The notes beneath the pieces are model-generated. The model did not search any database. It was not told where the DNA came from and saw only the letters and a list, made by a program, of their open reading frames with translations. The position numbers and the translations under genes were made by a program. A stretch of 64,000 bases of DNA from Lates calcarifer (lineage: Eukaryota; Chordata; Actinopteri; Centropomidae), in the NCBI RefSeq assembly GCF_001640805.2, contig NC_066852.1, forward strand, positions 1,571,245 to 1,635,244. The letters are read 5' to 3'. Position 1 is the first letter of the stretch. Every line of letters begins with the position of its first letter. This document shows, piece by piece, positions 52,313-63,860 of this stretch.

Positions 52313-53109
52313 AAGAAGATTCCCATGAATACATGAAAGGCCAACTGAGCCTTCATAAAACTCCATCTAGACTCCAAGTATTACTACTGTTAATAACAAG
52401 TTACAACTACTGGAAAGCATTTTTTTTAATCAATTAACTGACCACTGAGCAATAACAACAATAAAAAAACACATATAGACCTGATTTATGACAGTGACTA
52501 AAAGTTGTGTTTAGATGCAGCTGCATAGTAGAAATGCATATTGTTTTCTGGTCTTGAGTCTTATGAGACTGTGTTGCCCACTCGCTAAAGCTCCTCTGAC
52601 TGACAAGGTTCAGTAATCAAAGAATTTGTTGACCCTCCACCACCTCCCTCCCCTTCACTGATCTCTCCTCTGCTGCTGCTGCGCCTCCCATCCCTCTCTC
52701 TTCTCATTAGTCTGTATGTGTCACAGACAAATGCATGTACGCCACATCCACAGAAACGCAAATAAATCTGAAAGTGGATCTGCATTAGTGAGCTACTGAC
52801 CACCAAAAACAAACCATATTTTTAAATCTTGGCTTACATGGAACCACTGTTATCTACAAATGACATCCATATGCAAGTTTATTTCACATTAACTAAATAT
52901 AGTTTAGAGGTTTAGGGCAGAAGGTTAATGTTGAATGTGCTGTTTCTCCCAAATGCTTAATGCCAAAAGGTTTTTAACTGGTTATCCCTACATTTTTTTA
53001 TATTATTATCACCTGTCTAGTGATTTGGTGTCTGATAAGCCCACTAATTCATGGATCAGATACCTGAACCAGCCTGTTGTATTGTTTTAACATAGTTCTG
53101 TTTTCAGTC

Positions 53110-53230
53110 TGAACGGTCAGGGAGGGGGCTCAGGGTGACTTAAACACCAGAGACTGTTGTTTGCGTCCCATCTCCTACAAACAGTTAAGTAGGTTAAGTT
53201 GCCTAAACTTACCTAAGACATGACCACAGA
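53110..53230 (+). repeat. Weak relative of the 34-35 kb repeat family
   Basis: The phrases gggtgacttaaacaccagag and actgttgtttgcgtccc, followed by a CCTAAAC-containing tail, parallel the structure of the copies at 34.4 and 35.1 kb. The divergence is high. Confidence 0.35.
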
Positions 53231-53579
53231 GGCATGACCATCCCGCATCTTGTTCACTACGTTGCATCTTATGTTTTATGATCGCAAAAGAAATTGATTT
53301 TGCAGTTTATCAGATGAATACTGTATCAGTACCTGAGCCTAGGGAAGGTAGTCATGTTTAAGTTTACTGCTATATCTATTTATTTATTAATTTATTCTAG
53401 AGACCACGTACGATATTTAACATTAATTTTACTCTTTGATGTATATTCACAGAGTTAAAAGCTTAAAGATCATTTTCATCTGCAGGCCCTTTGGCATATA
53501 CTGAGAACTTTCTTCATATGTTGTCATTGTTTTATTTGTGTGCCTGGTGTTGTATTATCCTGTCTGAAACTTGCCTGTG

Positions 53580-53785
53580 AATATTCATCCAGGTCATAGT
53601 TATCTCAAGGAAAGTTTTAATCAAAAGCAGCTGGACTTAGTTGCAGTCTAGAAGACGTTTCACCTCTCATCCAAGAGGCTTCATCAGTTCGTGTTCGCAG
53701 CTGACCAGGCTGGGACTGGTCCAACTGTCTGAAACTTGTATTGCTGCAGTCATGTACACGTCTCGTGAAAAAGAGGTTGCTAATC
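53580..53785 (+). repeat. Degenerate teleost interspersed repeat
   Basis: The phrases catccaggtcatagttatct, aaagcagctggactt, agaagacgtttcacctctca and tccaagaggcttcatcagtt occur in the order known from a very common fish repeat. Its class is uncertain to me. Non-coding. Confidence 0.6.
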
Positions 53786-54099
53786 TCCATGTAGCACAGT
53801 GACAGAGCAGCATTGTAAGGATGTAAAAGATGCGTCTCTCTTACGTGAATGTCAGCTCCCTCTGAGGTTTTTGTAGAGCATTATGGCACACAAACACTCT
53901 CCTGTGAAACCAGAGTTGCGATTATTTTTGTTGTTTAAGACACAGTGACTCACTAAACGTAAAGAAAACTACCACTCACACATAAACACACATGCCCACA
54001 CAGCCCTCTGATTTTAATAGACACTGGGACACTAAGATCACGGAGGGATCAGATAATTCTTGCCCTGCATGCCCCTTTGCCCCCAGCTCTCCACCTCCC

Positions 54100-54101
<2 letters not shown>

Positions 54102-54133
<32 letters not shown>
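54102..54133 (+). repeat. (AC)16 microsatellite
   Basis: About 16 uninterrupted AC units. Confidence 0.95.
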
Positions 54134-54137
<4 letters not shown>

Positions 54138-55788
54138 TGCACCATCACCAACCTCTACCTATCCATCTCCTCCCTATCAGCTGCTCCCTGCTGCCGTTGT
54201 TTTGAGAGGTCAGAGGTATTTGTTTGCTCGGAGGCCCGTCGTCTGATAGCGTGTGTCGGACTACGCCTCCCCCCTCCCGCCTCATCTTAACCTGAGCCTT
54301 TATCAGCCGACTCCCCGGCAACTCCAACCTTGTTTTTTAAAAGGAACACTTCCCCAGGAAATTATGGAGAGACTCGGGCAGATAGACGGCGTTTCTGTCT
54401 GTCACGGTGGAAACCTTAGGACAGACGGAGAGACTCAGGCAGATTCCTCGCACATCAGGTTCAAATCCATCTCATGACCTCTGATTTCCATCTCAGGCTC
54501 TGTCTTCACAGGATTAAATATAGTTAAAGCTCAGTTTTGACCAATTTCCACTGAAAAATATGTCGATTTTTTTTAAAAGGAGCAGATCACTTATGTCTCC
54601 GAAGATCCACAAGTTGTTGCCAGGAGGACACAGTGTGGTTTATGTGAAGGTCGTCTTTTAATTACTGTAAATCTCCTGGTAATACAAAGCTAAGGAAAAT
54701 ATGAATCAAATGAGCCACTGATGATGCAAGTGAGTCCCTAACACTAAAAATTTAAACTACACTATCACATGCTGACCACTGCTTTTGTCCAGGCTGAAAT
54801 AGCAACTACTGCATGCAAGTTTTGCACAAATGTTCATGGTTCCCAGAGGATGAATCCTGATGCCTTTGGTTATCTTCAGACTTTGATATTAAAGATAGTG
54901 ACAGTAAACATTAAAACTGAAACTAGAACTGTACTTATTTATGAAGTATTACCAAACCATAAAAAATGACCCTCTGACACAAATCCCCTTCTGGTTTTCA
55001 GAAACCTCCCTCACCTCAGAACAGAGTCATCTGGCTTGAAGTGTGGCCGTCCGTGTGGCCACAAGAGAAAAAAAACTGTGATAAAATTACTCCCCCAACA
55101 CTGGATCAAACCCAGCGGGGAGGGGAGCGCCAACCACCTGATTAAGCAACATGGAGGAAATGAGGGAAGCAAAGGGGTCCATTTTCTTCAGGAGTGGGAA
55201 GGAAAAACCTGGAAGAAAGAAAGAGGGGGGGGGCTGTAGGTGGGATAAGTCGTGTACATATGTGTGTTTGGGGGGGGTGTGCGGGGTTAAAGTCACAGAT
55301 TTTAAATCAGTTCTTTGGCCTTTAACGGGCGCAACAGAAGCCCAGTATGAGAGAGCAGAACAAAGAGGGCAGCAGTGGCCTCGACCAATTAACATTCCTG
55401 CAGCCTTTATGAGCCGCCTGGACCCGCCCCTTCACTCACACCTCATAAAAGTCACAAACATCAATTCTTGCAAACCATAACTGTCATTATAATCCCATTA
55501 AAAACAACCCACTGAGCAATTTACAGTGAACACCGGGGCCAAGTTTGCCAGCAGATGGGAAGGATTGCTTCCACTGGAACGTAAACTGGACTAAACAAAT
55601 GGCAAAGTTTATTGGGAGTAATTTGACAAAATATGACATGATAGTGACTCAATGAGATTACCGTCCAAACTGAACAACAGAAAACAGGGTTAAATCTCTC
55701 CTTCTCCATCCTGTATTTAAAATTAATGGCTCTTGGCAAACATTTTGCTGACCACACATTGCAGATGTTTGTGTTAATCAATTTTTGG

Positions 55789-55802
55789 CCACTAGAGGGC
55801 AG
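55789..55802 (+). promoter_or_regulatory. CTCF-like motif
   Basis: The plus strand reads CCACTAGAGGGCAG, matching the CTCF core CCASYAGRKGGCRS at all 14 positions. It points away from the site at 52.3 kb. Confidence 0.5.
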
Positions 55803-57069
55803 AAAAACACCGAAACAAGCCAACAAATGCGCAACCACCACTGGTAAAGTCCAAGAATGTAGGTCCAATATTCTCAGTCTTTTAGCTCTGTTTTGAACTC
55901 CACGAACTGTCAAATGCCCCACTATATTCACCAGCTACGTATTAACTTTGTCATTTGGTGCTGGGTGGTTAGCATAAAGTGGGTCTCCCAGATAGATTAA
56001 AGTACTAAAACGGGCTAAAAGGCTCCATGGGGTTTCGGAGTTATGAGATATTTCATCACTTGCAACCCATGACATCAAATACAAACACATGAAAAGTTGA
56101 AAAAGAAAAAAAAAACTCATAGCAAGTCAAAATTATGCAATAAAAAATTTAATTTTTAATTTAGCCAACAAAAATTATAATATAGCATTCAGCTGAAACG
56201 TAATCCCATAATTTTCACTTAAGTCAAAAGGATCATTTACTATCTCATAACTTTGAATCATTACTATTTATGTTATTTATATTCTTCTTGTGCAAAACTA
56301 CTTCATCTACTTTTTTTTAACATGGCATCAAAAATCTACTTGTCTTCCTTTTACCTTTTTTTTTTTTTTTTTGCTGATATATTCCAAGAAATTTCCCAGA
56401 AAAAGCCACAGTGTGGTAGTAATTCTAGAGAAAATAGGAATGTCCTTAAAAGAAAATGTAAATGATTTTTTCTTAGCAATTAATTTAAACCCAACTAAAC
56501 ATTCATCTATTATTTATTAATTATTGGAAATTTCACATGTTGAATTTCATGCCTGCCTGTAGAAAAAGTGCACATTTTATGCACCGAACTGAATGACTCA
56601 AGCTTAAAATGGCAATGAATAATTTATCAGTTGCACATTGGTGTAATTAGTAGTTAAATGGGTCTTTCCAGTAAACTGAACCTGAGTGTCCCCATCTTCA
56701 TCACTGAGCTTCTAAAGCAACATCAGGCAACTTACAGAGGTGGGAAAAGGACATATGTTCACGGTGTCAAACACTGACACATTATCTGATATAGACAAAG
56801 GTATCTTTTGTTCATGTTTTTTTTTAATAGATTGACCTCCTGTGTAGACAGGTGATAAGTACAGTATAAGCACGATCTGATTATCACTTTGATCACCTGT
56901 GACCCCACATAACCTCAAAAATCCAAGGCTTGTCTTATTATGAAGAGTATGTCTCCCTCTAATGGATGAGTAGTGTTTTACATTAAATGGCACTTTCTAC
57001 TTTCTATGTAGTGTGCCTTTTGAATTTTACACATTTTATGTAATCATGTATTGTTACTGTCAACAGGAG

Positions 57070-57325
57070 TAAAAGAATCAAAAGCTTTACTTGCAACCAG
57101 CCGACACGCAGCAGACGGAAGCAACCTGGAGGGAACTGATCTGCAATCTGCAGGCGCTGCCCGGGGCATTAAAAAGCACCACACAGCGTCGCAGCTGACC
57201 AGAAATGAATTAGCAGCATGTTAAGAAACACAGCGGCGGGAGAGGATACTGTTTATTAAAACGTGTGATCTGCGGTAACATAGTGCAGGACTGAGCATCT
57301 GCAAAGTCAGAGGAGGCAGCCGGTA
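57070..57325 (+). other. Exon-like block of unknown nature
   Basis: This GC-richer, repeat-free block stands out from AT-rich flanks. It is preceded by TGTCAACAG (acceptor-like, ending near 57,066) and ends with CAGCCG|GTAAGA (donor-like, about 57,321). No long frame runs through it. It could be a non-coding exon or a conserved non-coding element. Confidence 0.25.
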
Positions 57326-58711
57326 AGAAATGCTGAGCTTTGAATTATTTGAAAAACTGTTCCTCTGTTTCCCTGGTGAGAATCACTGGTGCCGACAGTT
57401 TGGGTTATGGTGACGTATGGTTCCATAGATTAACCCTTTCACGCTCCATCCCTTTGGTGTGTGTGTCTGTTTCCAATTTAATGGTTGTAAATCGATGTGA
57501 TGATGTGGACGTTAGTCACAGCATGTTCTGATAAATGTTTGATTTAAAGTACTGCATAATTTAATGTTATTTTAAATACCTTAAATAAATACGATTAAAA
57601 GTTATTTTAATAAATGTAAATAATATATGTATGTAAGTGAAGTGAAATAAGACACTGCTGCTTAATGTTCAAATGTTTACAACTTTATACATTTATTTAC
57701 AACAGCATACATATTTCCTCCATGTTTTTTCCATTCAAAGGTTTTTCACCTAGAGTCTAAATAACATCTTACTATAGACACTTTAATTCATTTTATTGAC
57801 CGTAAACTAAAGTCAGCTTGTTAAACATGACATTACAAAACTTAAACTCAAAACATGAATATATAAGAAATAAATATGCAGCTTTATAAAGTAAACAAAG
57901 CAAAAATAAAACAATCAAAGGCTGCACTTGCTCTGTGTTTTTATGTACCAATTTAAGTTTAATTAGTTTTAAATTGGGGGATGAGGGATTCACATTGTCT
58001 GTGCATACTATTTCTAAACAGAGGCATCTATCAAGTTGCTATCTGTATCAAAGACTATTTCCCCTCTGCACTGTATCAAAGAAATACAATGTGTGGGCGA
58101 AAAAAACAAGGATATTTTTTTCTAAAAGACTCACTTAACGCTTAAAACTAGAATTACCAGAATTGCAAAGCTGCTGCAAAAATGCCCCATACTGGGGATG
58201 TAGCTAAGTAAAATAATCGGTTTTTTTTTTGTTTTTTTTTTAGAAAAAGTGAAATTTTCCTGTTTTGTTGGCAGATAATTTCCTTAAGTAATATATTCTC
58301 AATATATTAACTTTTTTTCTTGTTTGTGAGAGCTGAGTTTTTGCAACAGATACCACTGGATACGAGTAAGACATAACATTAACAAGAACAGTGGGGTGTG
58401 TCAATGAGTACTGTGTTGAGATTGACTTAGAAAAACATGAACATATCTTTTAAACAAAGTACAAATACATACAACAGACGTTCAAAGAATTATAACCAAC
58501 TTGTTTTCATTATTTTTTGCAGCAAGAGCTTTAATAATTCTTATTAATAATTTTTAGCTAAGTATTGCAGGCAGAAATATATGATTAGTGTTTTTCAGTC
58601 AGCCCTTCAGGCTTCGTATCACTAGTGCTTTTCAAAGGGCTTCAGTCTACAGTGTAAAAAGGCAGTAAAAACACCCCCTTAACTCCACTCTGGGCAATGA
58701 TGAGAAAGAGG

Positions 58712-60304
58712 TCATGAGTTTTTGGCGCTGACCAGAACGACCTGGATGTTTCTTTTCTTCATCTCCCTGGACATCTGGCACCAGGTGCAGGAGGTGCAGA
58801 AGGTTGAATATACGCAGTCAGTGCACAGGTTGCCCTACAGACAAAAGAATACATGATGTTGGCCAGCAGATGCACAGTCAATTCCTTTCTTTTTTCAAAG
58901 ATGTTTTAATTACAGTAAGGCCCCGTTGGCATATAAAGATTATCTGAAAAATAACAATTATTCCTAGCTTTACACTGCAACAAGTCTTCTAAACTCATAA
59001 GAAAGGTTGTCATTGTCAGCTGTGTTGCTGTTGTTTTACTGCTTGAGACATCTTTACAATTTTTAACTTTAAAATTTAAGTTTAAAATTTAGGCGAGATT
59101 TAGATAGATTTCTACTTTAATCAGATTTTCTGTGGTTTCAATAACTGAAAAATGATCTGGTAAAACTGAAAACAATACAAACACCTCTGACATAGTTAAA
59201 TAAAACAAACTGAAAATGGTTCAATTCTTAAACAAAAGCAGAGAAAAGCAAAAGCAAAGAAAAAACTATGGTCAAATGATGTCTGAATGTCATTGTGGCT
59301 TCAGAATCAGAATCAGAATCCTTTATTAGTCCCTTGCGGGAAATTGTTGCATTGCAGTGCTCCATTTCACAAGTACAGATAAATAAAGAGAAATAAGATA
59401 ATATAATGATAAAAATAAAAGAAAATAGTGATATAACCCAATCTTCAAAATATAAAGAAATAAAGAAATGTACCCCTTCAAAATGGACACTATATACATT
59501 GTTAATATTTACAGAGATTTTGATAATATTGGGTTGTCTTCACTGTCAAAAAAACAACCAACAAAATTTTTGTCCTTACTTTGATGCCGTAACGATGTCG
59601 CATGGAGACTCTCATGGACATGGTGATGGGTGGGATGATACCTCCGAAAATCTCCAGCAGGGGGAGACAGAGAGGTTCACCATAGTCCCTGGAGATTTTA
59701 CAGGCGAAGCAGGGACAGCACCAGTAAGCAAAACAGCCTTAATCAGGAAAAGGAGAATACTCAGATTAAAACACTGATAATGGGAAAAGATAAACCCACA
59801 AACATTCAAAGAAACATCAACACAACGTTTTCAGATACAAATGAAGATATGAGGAAGTAAATGAATCTCCTTTTGTTTTGGTCAAATGTATTTCCTTAAT
59901 GCCATCATTCAAGAAGTATTTGTGCTGTGATCTCTTACTATCTCTCTTTCGTCTGATTTGTTGGTATAATTTAGACTATTAAGGTGTTTTATTGTGAGAA
60001 AACAGCTAAATAATTTTGTACTGTAGGTGATAATAACAAAATGAGTGTATTCAATACATTCTAGAGAAAAACTGAGTTGATCAAAGTAGAGTTGAACTAG
60101 ATAAACGTTTGAATGATCAGATAAAAAACACATAATTTTATCACCCAGCTGCTGCACTGGTGTTAATAGGAATAAGCCACAGAGGTGCAGACACTTACAC
60201 TCAGGCACATCTTGAAAGCAGTCACATATCCCAGATCCCCACTCGTTGGACGTCTGGGACACCATCACAGGCTGAGGCTGACTAATGATCATTGTGGAAG
60301 ACAT
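58712..60304 (-). CDS. PLAC8/cornifelin-family cysteine-rich protein (complete, three coding exons)
   Basis: The family comprises small cysteine-rich proteins (PLAC8/onzin, cornifelin, fish ponzr) with roles proposed in differentiation, envelope formation or ion transport. The biochemical role is unsettled. Coding exons are 60199-60304 (35 codons plus one base), 59580-59737 (158 nt) and 58712-58834 (40 codons plus stop), with GTAAGT/GTAAGG donors and AAG/TAG acceptors, giving 128 aa. The first junction splits Cys36. Visible features are a polar N-terminus (MSSTMIISQPQPVMVSQ), then GICDCFQDVPECCFAYWCCP (residues 26-45) with the CCPC core. These are followed by CLPLLEIFGGIIPPITMSMR, YGIKGNLCTDCVYSTFC and CTWCQMSREMKKRNIQVV. 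Length and cysteine spacing are typical. The start is the first ATG after the 5' exon splice. Which paralogue it is cannot be settled here. Confidence 0.93.
59305..59460 (+). repeat. Degenerate teleost repeat in the plac8-like intron 2
   Basis: Three GAATCA units lead into atcctttattagtccc and gcgggaaattgttgcattgc, the pattern of a very common fish repeat (intact form: actttattgatccc, then gggaaatt). An AAATAA-rich tail follows. The orientation is opposite to the gene. Confidence 0.6.
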
Positions 60305-60880
60305 GATGGCGTCTAAAGCAGAAACCGAAATGTAAAGTTGAGTAGTATAAAATATAATTGCTGGTGAAGACTTGTTTGCTGAAATGCATCAGCATAAGAA
60401 ATGGTAAACTGAAACCACAGTGTTGAGACTTATCTTTGTTGTTTTTAGCATGATTTAAAAAAAAGCTAAAACATTTTGGAGCATTAATGGAGTGCTTTAC
60501 TTACTCTTGAATGTATGAATGTATAAATGGCAAAATATCTGTATTAGAAATACCCCTTTGACTCAATCTTAGTAATTTAACTGTACATATCAAACTGACC
60601 TTTGGGGATGAAAATAAATATTTAAAAAACAACAAACAAACAAATAGCATAATGTGGAAAAATCATCTAGATGACACAAATGAAATTAAGAGATAATAAA
60701 ATATGTGCAATATATAGACCAGTACTGTAATCAAGCTCTGATCTTAAAGATTACAATAGTCTCACCTGTGTGTTTAGAGATCTCTGAGTCGTTCGTCCAG
60801 TCACACCTGATGTCTGCACTGAGAAACTGTCATTTCAGTCAGTTCAGAAATACACTGAGACAACAGAACACCTGAGGGAG
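60305..60880 (-). promoter_or_regulatory. plac8-like 5' UTR exon, leader intron and putative promoter
   Basis: The coding exon begins at 60,312 after a TTTAG acceptor (minus strand), eight bases upstream of the ATG. A matching donor, ACACAG|GTGAGAC, places the end of a non-coding first exon at 60,766, leaving a 453-bp leader intron. No good TATA box is seen. GGTTAAAGGAGT near 60,915 is the best TATA-like sequence, so a start near 60,880 is only a guess. Confidence 0.5.
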
Positions 60881-61289
60881 CAAACCGGACAAACTGGTCC
60901 ATCCCTGCACTCCTTTAACCTTATTCAGCCATTATTTATTGTAACCAGTGACAAGATCAAAATGAAGGTGGGGCCATGACATGACCATCATCATGATGAA
61001 CAAACATTATGTGACTCTGTTTTCTTAAAACACAAAGTTTTGTGTTTTGTCCGTATACTGAAATTTGATTCATGAGTCTTGCACCTAGTATTAATGGAGC
61101 ATATCTATGTTCCCAATTCAGTGTTCTGTTAACACACATTAACCCTCCTAATACGTTCAAATTTGACCCATTTCAGGTTAACATAATTCATAAATATGAT
61201 CCTTTTTTATTGGAACAAGGCTTCAAGGCAGCTACAACAACCCACACTCTAACCTATTGGATAAGTTAAGAAAATTCCTTTGAGTTGTT

Positions 61290-61500
61290 ATTGTGTTCCC
61301 ACAATAGCCCATTTCATATTAAGTGGGGGAACAATTTTTTTCATGTTCCCATAATTTGCTTAACAGAGCTGGGGAACTTAATCCCCAGGAACATAGGACC
61401 ATTGGAACATTGTAAAATTTAGAGTCGGGCTGTACCTGATTTGCGAGCGCTATGGCTAGGGTTGAGTTTAGACAACTAAAACTACTTGGCTAAAGTATTT
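61290..61500 (+). repeat. Degenerate repeat with internal inverted GTTCCC/GGGAAC motifs
   Basis: Repeated gttccc and ggaac phrases (for example tgtgttcccacaat, catgttcccataat, gctggggaacttaatcccca, ggaacatagg) and the following ggctagggttgagtttagac recall dispersed fish repeats. Class unassigned. Confidence 0.35.
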
Positions 61501-62519
61501 ACTCGAAGAGGTTTCTTATTTATATCATTCTGTAATTTTTCATGTCTCTTAAACTCATTCTTTCTTAGTGAAACATTTGGTTTGGGATGATCTGAATTGC
61601 ACTGTAAAAATAGCAGCTACATCTCTCTGTTACAGTGTACAGTGAGTAATAATTACAGGGATTAAACCTGTGACGTTTAGGTCACACTGGTTCACAAAGT
61701 GATTAAACTGATGGAAGTGATGTAACAGATGGTTCTGGGACAAAGAGATCACCTGTTTGTCCTCCTTTAGAAAATAAGGGCGGGAACAAATAAACCTCTC
61801 CCATACTTTAACAATTACAGTCAAGAATCCTTTTAATGAAGCTCAACAATAATTGCAAGCCACAAACCACAGTAAAGGCTGTAAGTGTTCTGTGAACAAA
61901 GCTTAGAAAGCGCCTAGAGCATGGAGCAAAGTTTTAAATAAAATCCAACAGCAGACAAATGGTAAAGAATTTGTTGGTAGTGAGTCCATTTGCCCTTTCT
62001 TTTACCAACCTTTTTAGAGCTTGTAGAGATGTAGAATTGTTGCCTCAATACTTTTTAAAGGGTACAGTGATTTGATTTGACATCATTGCTTATGGCCACA
62101 GACACTGAGCTGCCCAACCCTGGATTCTGAACAAACAGTGAATGCCACAGATTTCTTGCTTTACATTGGATCTACCCTGGAAAAACTTGATCATCAGTTA
62201 GTGCTTCATGTCCTTCAAGCATCCATGACTCAGTGTTACACCAGCTGAGCAGCCACCAGCTGTCAATTCATGCTCTCTGTGACCGGATAGTTCTTACTTT
62301 CACTCTGCTAGTGTCCTAATTGGAAAAAATATCCTCAGTAGTTTCCTCCTCCCTTCTTATTTTTTTCCTGACTTTGCCAGAGTTTATGTTTGTGTGTTTA
62401 CACCCATCCAAGGCAAAAAAGTCATTTTGAAACATTTGGTTTGAACCTTGGGCACCAGTAGCTGACCAGTCTCTGCAGATCTGAGAGACCTACTTTTGTA
62501 TTAAGCAAACATATCTGTG

Positions 62520-62880
62520 ATATATTTCAGGCCCAGATCATTGAGAGACTTATAAACAATAAGGGTAGGCCTTGAAATCTATATTTTATTTAAGTAGGAG
62601 CCAGTGCTATCTAGCATTTTGAATGAGTTGCTAATGAGTTGTCTAATGGGGAGGCCAGTGAGAAGTGCATCGCTGTAGTCCACTTTAGACAAGATAGAGG
62701 CATGGACATAAAGTTTCTCATTTTAGATATGTTTTTAAAATTCCATGGAAGATTTTGTTACAGCCTCGGTGTGGGAACTGAGATTTAAATCCTTGTCAGA
62801 GATCACATTGAGATTTTTCATGCACGTGTTAGTTTGAACTGGCTGAACTGGTCCTTACTCAAACACAAATAAAATGTGAG
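62520..62880 (+). repeat. Degenerate common teleost interspersed repeat
   Basis: The ordered phrases agagacttataaacaataag, cttgaaatctatattttatt, taggagccagtgctatctag, atcgctgtagtccactttag, gaggcatggacataaagttt and acattgagatttttcatgca correspond to a widespread fish repeat. In intact copies of it the phrases aaatctattct, gccagtg, gcagtagtccag, aaagcatgga and ccaaggtttct appear in this order. Non-coding here. Confidence 0.6.
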
Positions 62881-63399
62881 TTTGTTGGGGACTTTTCAGC
62901 AGTGGATGAATACAGATTTGGCATCCTAGTGAGCATTTCCACCAGCAGGCAATGGATTTGGTCTTTTCAAGAGCTTTGACTACCAGTGGCTACAGCTTTC
63001 CCATTACCTCTGACCCAGATCAGTAGGAACCACTATGAATTGGCACAAATGGCAAACATGTGAACAGCAGCTTTTAGAAGCTGATGATCACATGACATGA
63101 TGAAATCCTTAAATATTTGGAATAGTTGAGAGCAGGGGGGGTTACAGTCTCGTGTGCTTGACTTACACCTTTGAGCTTATTTACTCATGTGCAACAGCCA
63201 CAAATATGCCAACAGAAATGACACAAAGCAGTAGATGGAAAACAGAAAATTCATGACTTGTATTTTGGGATGATGCATTTTTTAAAGGCATACCACAACA
63301 AATAATCATGTGATATGTCCAACAATGACCATAACTGGTTGACGGTTGAAAAAAGAAATATATACTCACTTACAGAATAGTTCGAAATATGGCTCCAAA

Positions 63400-63860
63400 A
63401 TATCTGGGTAACTGTTTCTCATTGGTAAGAGACTTTACAAGAGGAAGCTCAACAAATTTCAAACCTTTTCGATTCAATAAGCAGCAGTACGGTGGAATAA
63501 TCTGCCCACTGAGTGTTTCACAGAACTCATTAAAATGGCCTTAAAGAAATGTTACCAATGTAGTGTACTCAATTTATAATCTTAAGGTTTGTGACCAAGA
63601 AAATTGAGCACCCACCTATTTAATTGTCATTTGTGTTAATTGCATTGTCTAGGACTATTGTTTTTGTTGTTTGTTTTGTTTTTTATCATGTGGAGTGTTA
63701 AGTTTTATTTTAGAGGACCACAATGGAAATAAGCCTTCATGCTTTATTGTTTTGTTTTTTTTTTATCCTCAGTGATTTCTTGATGTATGTAATGACTGCA
63801 GTGCTGTGTTATGTGTTTTTTAATCACCAAAGAAATTCAATCAATCAATACATTTTCAAT
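63400..63860 (+). mobile_element. Decayed 3' end of a non-LTR retrotransposon (LINE)
   Basis: From 63,481 the plus strand reads AAVRWNNLPTECFTELIK, then MALKKCYQCSVLNL and a stop at 63,577. A WNNLP block followed by a hydrophobic/Lys-rich LK tail is the usual C-terminal end of fish LINE ORF2 proteins. A TAA at 63,478-63,480 interrupts the frame just upstream. The GT/TTTG-rich stretch, the phrase ggaccacaatggaaataagc at 63,715 and a short (ATCA)n tail near 63,840 fit a LINE 3' UTR. The clade is not assigned. Confidence 0.5.

Larger units (their letters stand above)
49041..53129. other. Intergenic DNA
   Basis: No exon is recognisable. It contains a (GT)n at 49,397-49,421, a G-rich tract at 49.47-49.69 kb, a 20-bp tandem repeat at 51.6 kb and a CTCF-like site at 52.3 kb. 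The remainder is AT-rich. Confidence 0.55.
53786..58711. other. Intergenic DNA right of the repeat cluster
   Basis: No supported exon. It holds a (CA)n microsatellite at 54.1 kb, G-rich patches near 55,225 and 55,270, and a non-repetitive block at 55,010-55,600 that may be regulatory. A CTCF-like site lies at 55.8 kb. An exon-like block ending in a splice-donor sequence lies at 57.07-57.32 kb, and very AT-rich DNA from 57.5 kb to the plac8-like 3' end. A minus-strand ATTAAA near 58,531 is a possible polyadenylation signal for that gene. Confidence 0.5.

Noticed and set aside
54458..54468. Perfect B-box-like GGTTCAAATCC
   Set aside because: No A-box or cloverleaf-compatible sequence lies at the right distance upstream, so a tRNA or SINE cannot be supported.
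59653..59668. CTCF-like CCAGCAGGGGGAGA
   Set aside because: It lies inside plac8-like coding exon 2 and misses the key C of the GGC core, so it is explained by coding sequence.
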